Of a stretch of DNA of 64,000 nt, positions 50,796 to 63,033 are shown piece after piece. Position 1 is the stretch's first letter, and each line of letters opens with the position of its first letter. This DNA is from Antitrichia curtipendula (lineage: Eukaryota; Streptophyta; Bryopsida; Hypnales; Leucodontaceae): the NCBI GenBank assembly GCA_951230915.1, contig OX579636.1:34779567-34843566 (forward strand), in the 5' to 3' direction. The notes beneath the pieces are model-generated. The model ran no database searches and was not told the origin of the DNA. It saw only the letters and a list, made by a program, of their open reading frames with translations. A program made the position numbers and the translations under genes.

Positions 50796-53700
50796 TCAGG
50801 AGTTCAGAACATACTCGATCTCCAGAGACAATTCGTTGCGCCTCATGAATGGCAGTGTGAAAGGAGGATTGAACTGCCACCATCCCACCATCCCATCATC
50901 CCCAGTTACTATGAGCCAAGCGTAGTAAGTAAGCCACATAGTTCAGGGTTCAGGGTTACATAGTTCAGGGTTTAGGGTTATTTAGGGTTTGGGGTTTAGG
51001 GTCTGAACCCTAAACCACATACAACTAACATGCATTCAACAACAAAGCTACAAATGCAATCAGAAGAGTCACGGTTGTGCAACTCCCTCCCTTCCCCATT
51101 CCTCCATGAAATTGAATGGGGGACGTGGGCTCATCAGAGTTTTCCAACTGGTGGTTTCAACAGACTACTTACTCCAATTCATGGAGCATTCAAGACAAAG
51201 AATGAGAGATGAAGAAGTTTGTATGGAAAATGTTCAAGAACTTGCCACCGAACCCTCCGTTTTTCGTCCCAGTTCTGGAAACAGGAAGGTTCATAGCCGT
51301 GCATTCATCCTTCCCGCATCTCGATGAACCAGGGATGTGACTTCCTATGACCACCGATTTCAACAAAACTAGCTACAACCAAATTCATTGAGCATTGGAG
51401 ACAAGAAGTTTGTGTGGAGCTTATCCCGTACCTTTCCATTTCTTGTGCAAAGAAGAAACGAAGGGATTGGAAGGGACTAGCAATGAAGCTTAGAATTCTA
51501 ACAAATAAAATGGTACCTGCGCGACTTCGGGCTGCGCATCTGGTAGTACGCGCACCACAGGGTCTTTGAGCAGAGCCCTGCGCAGCGCTTGCTCCCGCCG
51601 TTGCACCTCCCCATCAGTCACGAATCCGGAGAATATTGCCACCGCCACTTTCTTGCCAGGCACTCTTCGAATGCGCACTGCTGGATCCACAGGCTCTGGA
51701 GCGTCCTCGTTGTACTTGGCTGGCAACACAAACGACATTCGCCATTGCCCTTCTCCTACTCCCTTCTGCACCACCACACCCGTCGAACTTCATCAATTAT
51801 AAGCCCCCTCACAACAACCTCTACAAAGGACACTCATTAGTCTTAATAGTACATGTGACACTAATTTATCAAAGTCACACTATTTTGAATAAGTGTAGGT
51901 TAAGAAATTCTTGTGTTGTACCAATTTCCACCAAATTAAAATTCTGTTGTGACACTAATTTTCTAAGGTGATGCTAATTTGTCCCTTTCACTACTAAGAC
52001 AAATCAGTGTAATCTTCCACATGCAAGTGACACTGAGGGCACAGCATGCTTGATTTACTACTTTTCCAGGTCAGAATTAAAGGGATGAACATTCAGAGAT
52101 TGTAAGAGACATTCATAAATGGCTCATTCCAACTCCTATAGATATGGCAGTGGTCTTTCTTGGTCATATGGGCACTTAGGGTAAAGGGTTTCTAGATTAA
52201 TACCTGTTGAATGACAGGGGTGGTCATGTCCATTTTTTCCCCTTCTGATTGGTCTCTGTTCGTCACCACAGGTGTTGTCATTGCCATCTCAGATCGCTTC
52301 GAATTCTGCTTCAAAAGCAACAACGCTCAGTTGTCAACATGAGTTGCATTCTGGTTGAAAACTTCGTTCACTTCTGCGCTTGGTTTTGCGAAACCAGAGT
52401 TCGACTTTTCTTGCCCGTAGTAGAAGCCCTCACATTATAAAATTACCTTCAGAATGCTCTTCATTGGATTTTGTGTACCAAAAGGCAGCACACTTCCAAG
52501 TAGCTTCAAAGTAATGTTCACAAAAAGTCAATACTTTGGTAAGGTTCATGTACCTTGCCAAAGAGATATGCAGCAAGAGTGTTGAAGGCTTGACCCGAGC
52601 TGGAGAAATCAAAGCCGGTACGCCCAGACATTGTTGTCTCAGCGACTACATAAGACTGATCAGAAACCACCCAAAGCAGAAGCTTGTGAATATAATATTC
52701 ATTTGTAACTTGTGCAGATGAATTGAATTTTACAGGTCATATGCGACACCTAATAGACTTCACTGGCGCAGTGCATGAATTCTACACAGAACTCGCTCCA
52801 GGACTCCATCACCAATCTGGAGATCAAGACTGTTGTGATGGCTTACCTTAACCTCCCGGACTTCGTAGTCTGCTGCACGCCGAACAAGATCATAGGGTAT
52901 TGTCTCTAGATCAGGCACTGAAATATAAACCCCACGCGGCGTCTCAACATACAAGCTTAAGAATGCCATAAAGGTGAAGATTACAGCAACTTATTACAAT
53001 CTCGCAATAACTGCAATCAAGAAGAAAAAGAAAAAGATTCTAGAGTAGTATTCACCATGCACCCTTTCCACAGAAACACAAAAGAATCTAGAGCACTGAA
53101 ATACTGAAGACCTAGCTCACTTTTAAAGTAATTTATTCCATTGCTAGGCTTGCAATCAAACATCCCAATTAAGGACTGGATGAATAAATGTAGTTAGCTA
53201 TAATGTGAACCACACCCGCCTTTGGATACATATCATGAGCTCAAGAAGAATCTGGATTCCTATTCTTGCCTCACAATTCATTGATTCCAACGGAGATCTA
53301 AGCAGCTCCTCAAAAATATTACGAGGAAAGACAAGGTCTTGATACAAAAAAAAGTGCAATAGTGGAAGCAGGAGCTACAACACTGTAAAATGCATGTCAT
53401 TATCAACAGCCAGGACAATACATGGTGGGAATTATGTAGGGCTCACCACTCATCAAAGCTTCCTCCAGGTTTCTTGCCTCAGTCGGAATCCTTGGAGAAT
53501 TTACATACTTAGACACTTCCGTCACCAAATTTTGAAGAGCTGCACAAAAGAAAATTCAAAAAAATTCAAAATCGGTCTAAAGCTAGACAACATTCTTGAA
53601 TGGGAAGAACGTCTAAAATAGCACTGTTACAAGGATATATTCGTGCTACAGTGACCCACAATACATGGGAAGACTTGCATTCAAGATTTCTACAGTGAAA

Positions 53701-54154
53701 GGAGATATGAAGCAAAGTGGCCCTGCCTTGAAGTTCAAGAATGTTGTGTAGTAGAGAACCCACCCTCTAGAAGTGTTCTAGAAAACATAGCCACTATAAA
53801 ATTGGCAGGGTGACAGTAGAAACTGCCCTGAAATGACGTTCCAATCGGCAGGGTTTAACGTGACTGGGTTTTCTAGAATACCTCGGTGCGTTCACTACTG
53901 TACTTTGGCGTTCACAACAGGTCTGCAGAGGCAATGCAGTAAGTTAGAAACCAATCCTTACAGCGTTGCGATTGTGCGGCGGCTTGTTGCGAAAGGGCCT
54001 GCAGCAACGACAAGCGGTTGCTGTTGGCTGTGTTGTTGCTGCTCCTCATCAGCACTTGCATACGCTTCCCTTGAGAGCTGGACTTGGCAATCCCACAAGG
54101 TGGCAGGCCTCCAATGCCTGCTACTGCTGTAGCCGCACAAGACATCGTCGCCAT
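50796..54154 (-). CDS. SOUL haem-binding protein, plastid-targeted, 7 exons, 295 aa
   Basis: Exons (minus strand): 54154-53962, 53539-53447, 52917-52847, 52655-52554, 52305-52204, 51765-51517, 50873-50796. All six introns (422, 529, 191, 248, 438, 643 bp) have GT/AG borders and keep frame, giving 888 nt. Residues 1 to ~45 are Ser/Ala-rich with few acids ([13 protein letters not shown]...), like a chloroplast transit peptide. The SOUL domain spans ~96-293: [20 protein letters not shown] (96-115), [13 protein letters not shown], the doubled 'MTTPV' motif in exon 5, [11 protein letters not shown], and [14 protein letters not shown] (271-284). Layout and motifs match my recollection of Arabidopsis At3g10130, a plastid (plastoglobule-associated) SOUL protein. 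Role: tetrapyrrole/haem binding, exact function open. Start: ATG 54154 after an in-frame TGA at 54172-54170. Intron 6 contains telomere-like repeats. Confidence 0.93.
50941..51016. repeat. Interstitial telomere-like repeats within intron 6 of the SOUL gene
   Basis: Degenerate TTTAGGG-type units ('agttcagggtttagggtta', 'tttagggtttggggtttagg'), closed by an inverted 'ctgaaccctaaacc'. TTTAGGG is the plant telomere unit. About eight to ten imperfect units. Confidence 0.8.
51158..51425. repeat. Diverged direct repeat within intron 6 of the SOUL gene
   Basis: 'caacagactacttactccaa' + 'ttcatggagcattcaagac' at 51158-51198 and 'gaagtttgtatgga' nearby are echoed at 51361-51418 ('caacaaaactagctacaacc' + 'aaattcattgagcattggag', 'gaagtttgtgtgga'). 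Confidence 0.5.
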
Positions 54155-54970
54155 CCCCCCTAAAACAATTCAATTCGATGCGATACTCGCTGGCATTCAA
54201 TCCACAAATTAGCAGGACACGTAAACTCAATCATTTCCAAGTGGAACCCTAAACTTAAAAATTCACAATTGTAACCCTAATTTCGAAGGCACGAGGCTGA
54301 GAACGGACTCGCACATTGAAAGTTTGCAAGCAAAACTGTGCACAACACAATAAGATAACTTACTTTGCAAGCAGAAATCTCTCTTCGATCTGATAATAAC
54401 AATCCTATTGTTTAGTTCGAGGGCTTCTGGTTGCACAACCTAACGTACTTCGAATGCTTTGACTGCCAGTGGAAGTTGAAACTCGCAATTTTAACAACTT
54501 CTCTAACACTTCTTCAAACCCACAGCCACCGCATGCAATGATAACTTCCAACATTCGCTCAGCTTCCATCACAAGATATTTCGAAACCAAAAACGAGAGT
54601 CTCACCTTCAATGTTACAAAGAGTCACAATTCACAATGATGCAATTCTTCGATCAGCTCCCAAACGCGACGGCTCACTCACATCAACTAAGTGAGCTCCC
54701 TAGTAGATTGAGCTGCAACCACAGACCGACAGTGCGAGAGTTTATGACTGACGTGGGTGTCTCTCTATTGCTGCGACAACTTGCTGTCCATTTGGTTTCA
54801 CAACCACAGAGTCAAAGAGCGGCGAGCTACGGACTCGCAAACTTTTCTTGCTCCTGTCGAAACAAGTGGCACCGTGGTGTGCAAAGGTCGTGTTCCCAAC
54901 GATGGGAACTTGGTTATTCTCAGTATGAATGGTTGCATTGCATAAATTACAGAAGTCACAGTAGGTGAAC
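54155..54970 (-). promoter_or_regulatory. Upstream region of the SOUL gene
   Basis: Composition remains mid-GC to about 54970 and then becomes AT-rich, so this should hold the 5' UTR and core promoter of the minus-strand gene. Reading frames on both strands (for example 54636-54968 plus, 54611-54405 minus) are short and unrecognised. No confident TATA element assigned. Confidence 0.4.
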
Positions 54971-56273
54971 TCAACCTTTCAGTGAACTTGCTAAAATGTT
55001 ATGGTAGAACCACCCATAGTCGACCACTTAAGTGATTCCGCACATGTTCTAGAGCAGCAGAAGACAATGTAAATTTAATGCCCTATAGAAAGATAGAAAT
55101 GATGGCCATTGCCAATTTTTCATGATTTTTTTTCCTTAAAATTCAAATTGCTATAAATTTTGGAAGCCAAAAGTGAGTCCCAACCCATACCCAATATATA
55201 GAGTCTTCCAATTCCGATTGTTCCATAACTACTTTACTGCTCACTACTTCCTACTTTCTTGCTCACTACATCATGACATGTGTCATGACCTTCTAGTGCC
55301 AAACTTGCAAGGGAGAAAAAAATCATATTCCAAACTTTGGTTGGAAACTTCTTCCAACCTTGGTTGGAAATAGTTGTACCTTACAGGTTGGGTATGGATC
55401 CCCATGTTGGTAATGGGTGGTTCTACCATAATATGTCTTGAAGGCAAGTACAAAATCTTTTTGCAAGTTTGTTGAAAGTCTCTCCACCACAAAAACTCTG
55501 TTGCCACATTGCATTGTCATCAAAATTGCTTGAACCCACCATTCCAACTCATACTCTTTATGTTATGTTGACAATGGTTGCGATCAATTGTTTCTATTTT
55601 GCACTCACATGTTTTTCAAAATTGTTTAAATACAATATTAAGAAAAAAACTCTAATCTTTAGAAGATTGGCATATAGTAAATGAGAGTCTATTAACTCCA
55701 AAAAATATGAAGACATTTATTGAATTAAAAAAATACAAAAAAATTCAATTCAATTCAATTTAAGACTTTGCTATTCTCGATGCTCTTAATGATGCCTAAC
55801 TAAAGGTTTGGGGGCCTAGTTTTTGGATCTCAAGACCTTAGTAATGAGATTTAGAAGTCCGCACTTTTAGTAACAACATTCCTTGACAAAGATAGGTGAT
55901 TGGTCTTTAAAACTTTATTGAGAGCAAGACATTATGTATTTTATCTTTGTCTTGAAAAATATTAACCCTTCAACGCTTTAATTCACTTGAAGAAGTAAAA
56001 AGCACAAAATTAACATTCATAGAAACTCACAAATTTGTTTCATTTAATGATTTAAGTATCCATAAAATGTGAAAGATCACAACTAAGACTCTTAGAAGGT
56101 GAAGAGAAAGTTTGAAAAAATCCCTAGATTCAAAGATTTTCAAGATTTGACTAATGAAATGTTGGTGCAAGACTAAAATGGGTAGCATGCCTCTAAAGAA
56201 GACAAGCCTTTATACACACATTTCAATCTTTTTTCTTTAAAAAAATAAAAAATTGACATCAACTTGCCTCTAA
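54971..56273. other. AT-rich gene-free stretch
   Basis: No gene recognised. Near 55000-55440 a motif pair ('atggtagaaccaccca' at 55001 and 'atgggtggttctaccataat' at about 55414) is inverted, suggesting an old TIR-type element of ~430 bp, weakly supported. Confidence 0.4.
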
Positions 56274-56713
56274 GAGTATCTCCACCACTATATTTGAAAT
56301 GCGACTCGCTAAAAGTGGTTTGGAGGGTCTGTAGAAAGGTGACAAGGATAGTCAAGACTTGGTCCTCTATCATGATCCATTAATGAGGGGTGCCAAAAGA
56401 GCATATAAAAAACTTATGTGATGGCAAGTTTCAAAATTGGAAAAAAGTGGTCAACTGTTGTGTTTTTTTGTACTATGTACTATTCCTAGAAACCTTCCTC
56501 GTTAGCTCCAACTGTACATGACAATATGTGGCTCCTCAATATAGGGTGCACTAAAAAATGATTTTTGACCTTGACCTTGGCATCGCATGGGTCAAATTTG
56601 AAAAACTTGCTCCAAATAATTCCTTGTGCATGACAAGGATGGGGGTGTCTTCAAAGCCTGAGGGCACCAAAGCTTTTTGAGGACCTAATTGGCGCATCTT
56701 TGTAGAGATGCTC
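56274..56713. mobile_element. Possible MITE of the GAGCATCTCC type
   Basis: Left end 'gagtatctccacca' (56274-56287) and right end 'gtagagatgctc' (56702-56713) are imperfect inverted repeats of the same GAGCATCTCC class as the element at 39511. Flanks TAA and TCA could be a decayed 3-bp duplication. The interior has no coding frame. Weaker than the 39.5-kb case. Confidence 0.4.
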
Positions 56714-58344
56714 TCAATATATAAAGGTATACTAACAAAGAATCTCTTTGAAAGTAAATCACATACTTCTGTAATGATAATGTCATATTCAAATGAAATA
56801 TAAGAAAATATTATAATAAAAAAACTTACCTACTTGTATTTTGTATGTAAATGAATTAAATAACTATGCCTAGTATCTCTAGAAAACTGTGAGAGCATGG
56901 CCACCTTCATATATTGGACATCTAATACTCTTTAAGTATAGATGAAAAGTATTATGAACCCCTTACAATATTCTCTTGACACTGAATCCTAGCATGCCAA
57001 GGAAGGGCCCTTAAAATCAATGTTCATCCTAAATTTAATTGCTTTATCCTTTATTCTACTTGGTGAATAGTCAATTGACTATTTATGGGTTGAATTTAGT
57101 GAGCAAGGGTGAGGGACAAGGAAATCAATGGCTCTTCAAAATTAGATGGAAAATTTGAGTATACCAAATTTGACAAATAAGGGTGTTGATGCTCTAAGGG
57201 TAGTAAGCATAACACCTTCAAGCTATGGTTGATTTAATCTAACCAATGAAAAAAAATTCTTGAATCAATTTGTTTAGTCTCATCAACAATGGGCAGCTTG
57301 TTTTTTTTGTGATTTGTGATTTTTCCAAAGGTTTTGCACCATCACAAAATGCCATCATTGCTCTATCAAGGAAATCTTCAATTCACCAAAGGTCTTAGAA
57401 CTTATTGACATATCATGAGAAAAATGAACGAGTGAAAAAAAAAATGAGTGAGATATGATCTTGCCAATTTGTTCATTTTTTATATTTTGAATGTTAGAGC
57501 ACTTCAAGGTTAATATTCATGTTGATGAAAACAACTAATATTCATATTGATACTATCTTGAATTGTTCTAATTCTATTCATTAGTTTTGTATTATTTTGT
57601 ATCTACATTTATGGATTTCTAATTTATTTCTAATGCACTTTCTACATGTAGTGTTTTATTTTCAATTTCTCTACATTTAACCATTTGCCTAATTTAATTA
57701 ATATTTGAATTCTTACTTAATGTCTTTTTGATTTACAAGTCCTAGTTTTTCCCTAGGATTTCTTCATCATTTTCACATAATTGCATTTCCTAAAATTCAC
57801 ACCATTGTCATAAAATTTCCATTCCTACCTATTGAAAAATTCATTAATTTATGATTATGGATTAAATTCGTCATACTAATAATTCCTAACTTGTAGTTCA
57901 TCTAAATTGTCTAAATTTCCCTAATTCTAAATTGTGGGTCAATGTGGTGGCTTACAAACCCCCATAAACCCCAAAACCTTCCCATGATTCAAGTGAACCT
58001 ATACTCTATTGAACACTTGAATGACATTTGTTTTTTGAAGTTGATAGTGGAGAACTGAAGATGTTCACATGTTCAGTCCACATGGCCAATGATCAACCAC
58101 ATAAGAATGTAGGATGATTACTTATCACTAATAGAAAAATTTGTGACCAAAATAATTAAAAATTGTTATTTCAGCTGCATTGTATCAGTCAAAATCACAC
58201 TCAAATTTGTTGATTTTTCTTGTTGATTTGGTCAAATTAAAAAAAAATTAAAATTAAAAAAAAATTTGTTGCTAAAAAATTAAAGGGCACTATAACAAAT
58301 TTTGATACTACCTAGATGTTTTGGATAGCCACAAAGTAGCTCGT
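56714..58344. other. AT-rich gene-free stretch
   Basis: No gene, RNA or repeat recognised. Confidence 0.5.
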
Positions 58345-58413
58345 GGTGTGCCTAGCGGATTCAAACCTTGAACCTTGGACTTGGAAGCCAACAGCTTGAA
58401 CCATTACATGACC
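58345..58413 (-). repeat. tRNA-like sequence, probably a SINE head
   Basis: On the minus strand the segment reads with an A-box-like start ('taatggttcaagc'), an anticodon-loop-like 'ggcttccaagtcc' and a B-box-like 'ggtttgaatcc'. The two ends do not pair as an acceptor stem, so it is not a working tRNA gene; tRNA-derived SINEs keep exactly these parts. The SINE body and tail were not delimited. Confidence 0.4.
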
Positions 58414-58481
58414 TTTACCATTGTATGCATTCATTAAAATATTTCTTTTACTTATGCACTTGCAATTATGTTTTTTTACAA

Positions 58482-58832
58482 TTCAGCAGACTCTAAAGTC
58501 AATTTAGGCATAATAAAGCACCTTTTCTGAAAACTTTGAACTAAAAAAGTTGGAAAAAAAAAAATTAACTTTCACTTCCAAAAATTTATTTGCAATTTTG
58601 AGTCTCTAATAAAAAATTATGGACAAAATTAGGAGAAGATGTTTGAAAATGTCAGAGAAAATGTCCCTGGCAATCCCTCTTTGAATTTTGTCCATAATTT
58701 TGATTAGAGACTCAAAATCTCAAACTGATTTTTGGAGATGAAAATTAACTTTAATTTTCAACTTTTAATAGACTAATTCTTTTCAAAAAAAGATATTTTA
58801 CAATGCCTAATTGAACTCTGAAGTCTCTTGAA
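58482..58832. repeat. Long inverted repeat (149-bp arms, 53-bp loop)
   Basis: 58482-58630 and 58684-58832 are imperfect reverse complements throughout. Best-matched core: 'tttgagtctctaataaaaaa' + 'ttatggacaaaatt' against its inverse at 58684-58716. Equal arm length and gradual mismatch suggest an aged foldback element or inverted duplication. Confidence 0.75.
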
Positions 58833-60469
58833 TTTTAAAAAAAAAAATTGTGAATGATTAAGTTAAAATAAGAAGTTATTTTTGTACATAGAATTTCACC
58901 CATGGTGTCTTAAACGTTGTCCAAATGAGGAAAATTTACTCCAAATGCTTGTAAGTCAAAATCGTGTGCTTGTATGCGTCTTAATTTTTGGAATTATGTT
59001 AACAATTTTGTTGAGATTATATTTAAAGAATTTCAAACCAATTGAATCAATTTGACATGGCTGCCCTAAACTACCTGCTAAAAAAAATGACCATTTCAAA
59101 CATAATTTTTTTATTGCAACTTAAATTGGTCTGAAATTTTCCAAGCATCGAGCTAGTGGTGAAACACAACTTTTGTAAAAATTTCACAAGAATCATATTA
59201 AAAAAATATTGCATCTGCCCAAAAGTGGAAAATGCTTTGAAATTATGTTTCAAGTCTTTAAGGGTTAATTAGTTATTTGGCATCAATGTGCCAACCTTGC
59301 ACTACTACTAGGATTCAAGAAAATTCTAAAATATTATAAATGTGCTAAGTAGAGTCCAAAGATTTCAAAATTTTCCATAGTTCCTAAAATTTTGATGATT
59401 TAGTCATTGCACTATTCAAATCAACAAAAATCTGGCAACCATTTTGTTGGCTTTTACAAAAAAATCAAAATTTAGTGAAAACGGTCATTATAGTGCTCAA
59501 AACAACAAAACAACAATTGATTTTTTGTTGATTTGGTCATGATTTTCTAATAGTATATGGGCGTCCATGGATTTTCTTTGGGCAATATTTTTTTGAGTTC
59601 AAAAGTCATGGCCTCCTCAGGCCTCATTTTGTCTCTAATGCTAGTACTAGATGATTTGCTAGTTTGCAAGTGAATCCAAACATCAAATCCTTACCATTCT
59701 TCAATCTATTACTATGGATACCATTTAAAAAAAAATTATAGCTAAAGTTGATGGAATCATAGTGTGTACAAATATCATGCCTTGAGCCTCATTTAGTCTT
59801 TACTTTGGTGTTTTCAACAGTATGTCTTCATCAATCTATGACCTCATTTTTGCAAATCTAATTTTGAACTAGAGTCAATGTAATTTTGCCTTGGTAAACC
59901 ACTTGACACACTTTCACATTTGTGATTTTAGAAAAATATGTATTCTAGTAATGCCAAATCCAACCATTAGATAGGAGAACAACTTAATAAAGTACCTTCA
60001 AAAATTAGGATGACTTTCATCCAAGCAATAATGAGAAAAAAAATTGATTTTCAATCTGTTTGTCGCCCATAAATTGGACGTCAGAGAGCTCCAAGGCTAT
60101 TGGCATATTGTGTAAGTTGTTCCTAAATTTTTGAACCCCATAACTCTTGATTCAAGCAATCAATTAAAAAAAAATATATTTTTACAAAGCTAAAACAAGT
60201 GCGCATCTTTCACTTTCATTCATTCAAAAATGAGTTTGTATGAACCTACCTAAGACTTCAAAAGCTCCTCAATAGCTTATTGTCTTTTAGAAGTTAAAGG
60301 TTGGACAAAAAGGCTTTAGTAACATGATTTTTCTTGAACATTACAAATGTATAACTTCAATGAAAATGTAAAAAAAATTTCGATTTCATTTTAACAATAT
60401 ACACATCTTTCTTCATTGACTTTTGTGATAAATAAATACAATAAAAAATTTAAAATTTAAAATAACTAA

Positions 60470-60521
<52 letters not shown>

Positions 60522-61050
60522 ATATCACTTATAATTTATAGTCTCATTACTACATAATTGTAACCAATGGTTAATTTTACAATTAATTAAATAAAATTGG
60601 CAAATGTGATTAAGTAAATTCTTCAAAATAGAAAGATTCATTCTTCCATAAAATTTTATTTTCTTTGAAAGATAATATCCAATAACTTTGGCATTTGTTT
60701 TTAGAAATGTTTTCTTCACCCCTCACCATTAGGTACAATCTTATACTTTTCTTCAATTATGATGAATTCAATTTGTCGTTTTGAAACCATAAATCCTTAG
60801 TTTGAAGGGGTTAATATCCGATCCTGTATATAATATAATGTTTTAATTGTTGATTTTTAGGATAGAACTTCATTGAATTCTAGTTGTAGGTGTAAAAGTG
60901 AGATTGAATGTTCATCACTACTTAAACTCTCAAAGGTCACCAAGGAACTTTTCCAAAAATGATCAACCTTATGCCCCAATAAGAGCATTCTTCATTTCTA
61001 TAGTAATCTTGAAAGTCATCCATAGTCCACTATTTGTTGGCCTTTGGATT
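58833..61050. other. AT-rich gene-free stretch with a TA microsatellite
   Basis: No gene seen. 59040-59275 has loose resemblance to the R family (ending 'tctttaagggttaatt'). Confidence 0.5.
60469..60525. repeat. (TA)n microsatellite
   Basis: About 26 TA units with a single G interruption at 60495. Confidence 0.95.
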
Positions 61051-61297
61051 AATCCCTAAAGCCCTAAATTGTGATTTTTGGCAATGTAACAAATTTGGGC
61101 AGCTCACCACAAATGGAATTTTTATTTTTTTCCTTTAAAATTTTCACACATCATGTGCTCGAGGAGTAGCTTTAACCCCTAAAGGACCAAACACTATTTT
61201 TTGACAACATAGCAATTTTGGATAGCTCACTACGACCGGATTTTCTTTTTCTTTTTCTTTGAAATTTTTACACAAAATGTGCTCGAGGAGTAGCTTT
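61051..61297. repeat. ~125-bp tandem duplication of the R-family left end
   Basis: 61051-61172 and 61172-61297 share start ('ccctaaag'), middle ('ggcaatgtaacaaatttggg' / 'gacaacatagcaattttgga') and end ('gtgctcgaggagtagcttt', identical). The copies are diverged in the middle. Confidence 0.75.
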
Positions 61298-62113
61298 AAG
61301 GCCCCACAATTTTCATAATTTTTGACTACGTGGTTAAAAGTTATTGCATGGTATATCATTTTCATTGGTTGGTAGGCACCCCAGGCAGCTAAAAAAACTT
61401 CTTTAAATATCACTTTTTCTTAAAATAAAAATTTTAAATTAGTTCTTTAGATTTATATATATGTGGGAAGCTTTGAATCATTCCATTTTGATTAATGAGA
61501 TGAAAGTTATGAGGAGTTTTAGTTTGAGGGTAGTTATTGAATCTCTACTCTAAGATAAACTTTGAAGTCCTTTATTTAACTCAATTTTCAATATTTTTGA
61601 AAAAAAATAAAAATATTGGATGTTGATTGTTTATTACAACACTACAACCATTGGGATTGGCATTTTTCAATTCCATGTATAAATTCTTAACAATTTAGTG
61701 TTTTGAACATTCTCTACCTCTTTCTACTTACTATTTTTTCCCTATATGTTTTATAATTTCAAATAATCTGAAAATTTTTAAGCATGTAGCCAACTTGACT
61801 TGAAGAATGAATCCAAAGAGTAACCACCACTTTTGACATTTTTTCATACAAATGAGACCTTGTGAAGTGCAGCTGCCCGGATTTTTGCATGGCCCCCCAA
61901 AAGATTTTTGTCAATTCAAATGCTACTATCCTGCAATCAACACGGTGGAAATTTCTGAAATTTTTACCACAACTTCTCAAACTAGTTTAATACAAGATCC
62001 TGAGGTTACAATTTTCTAAAAATGTTTTTCTTCTAAAATTTGGTACTTGTATTAGAAATAGCAATTTTGGAGCGTTTTTGGTGAAAACATAGTCTCTAAC
62101 CTCTAGGGGTGAA
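61172..62113. mobile_element. R-family element, nearly complete copy 1
   Basis: Begins TTAACCCCTAAAGGACC and ends 'aacctctaggggtgaa', an imperfect inverse of the start, about 940 bp. Internal landmarks: 'ggcagctaaaaaaactt' (61383), 'tttgaatcattccattttga' (61472), 'tctactctaagataaacttt' (61545), 'catgtagccaacttgacttg' (61783), 'acaagatcctgaggtta' (61994), 'attttggagcgtttttggt' (62063). No protein-coding frame, so non-autonomous. Superfamily unassigned. Confidence 0.65.
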
Positions 62114-62875
62114 GGCCCAACAATTTTCATAACTTCTAATCCATAGTTAAAAAGTTAATGTATGATATGCAGTTTTCATTACTCAGCAGGCAACCCGGGC
62201 AGCTAAAAAAACTTAATTAAAAATCATTTTTTTAATAAATAAATTAAAATTGATTATAAATATATGGGGGGGGAGGAAAGCTTTGAATCATTCCATTTTG
62301 ATTTACAAAGAGTTTTAGTTTGTGAGTAGTTTGCAGGTAGTTATGGAATCTCTACTCTAAAATAAACTTTGAAGTTTTTTATTTAACTCAATTACGACAT
62401 TACGACCATTTGGATTGGCAGGTTTCAATTCCTCAAATAAATTGTTAACAATTCAGTGTTTTACATCATTCTCTACTTCCTTCTACTTCCTATTTTTTTT
62501 CTTGTATGTTGTATAATTCCAAACAATTTGAAAATTTTCAGGCATGTAACCAACTTGCCTTGATGGATGAATCCACAAAGCACCACTATTTTGAACATTT
62601 CTTCATACAAATGTGACCTTGTGAAGTATAGCTGTCTGTTTTTCTGCAGGGCCAAGAAAAGGATTTTTTTGTCACTTCAAGCGCTTATATCTTGCAATCT
62701 AAATGGTGGAAATTTTTGAAACTTTTTCTACATCTTTTCAAACCAATGTACTACAAGATCCTATTGCTACATGTTTTCAAAAATATTTTTTCTCTAAGAT
62801 TTGGTACTTGAACTAGAAATGACAATTTTGGAGCGTTTTTGGTAAAAACATAGTTTCAAGACCTTTAGGGGCTAA
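62100..62875. mobile_element. R-family element, tandem copy 2
   Basis: Continues directly from copy 1, sharing the junction 'aacctctaggggtgaa', with the same landmark order ('gggcagctaaaaaaactt', 'ctttgaatcattccattttg', 'tctactctaaaataaacttt', 'gcatgtaaccaacttgcctt', 'acaagatcctattgcta', 'attttggagcgtttttggt') and ends 'acctttaggggctaaa'. Lacks the left ~125 bp seen in copy 1. Confidence 0.65.
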
Positions 62876-63033
62876 ACCATACAAATGATTAAAAAAAAAC
62901 ATGAATTCCTAGTCCATAGTAGGTTGTCAAGTTGTTCAATTTATGATAATTTTTTAATCTTTCTATCGGTACATTATTATTACACTTAAGACATAGCATC
63001 TATCGAACCAAAAAATAACACCCTGAACGGGAT

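Noticed and set aside
54405..54611. Similarity of 'acattgaaggtgag' near 54602 to the donor region near 42270
   Set aside because: About 20 bases around a splice-like site only; upstream sequence does not align and frames contain stops.
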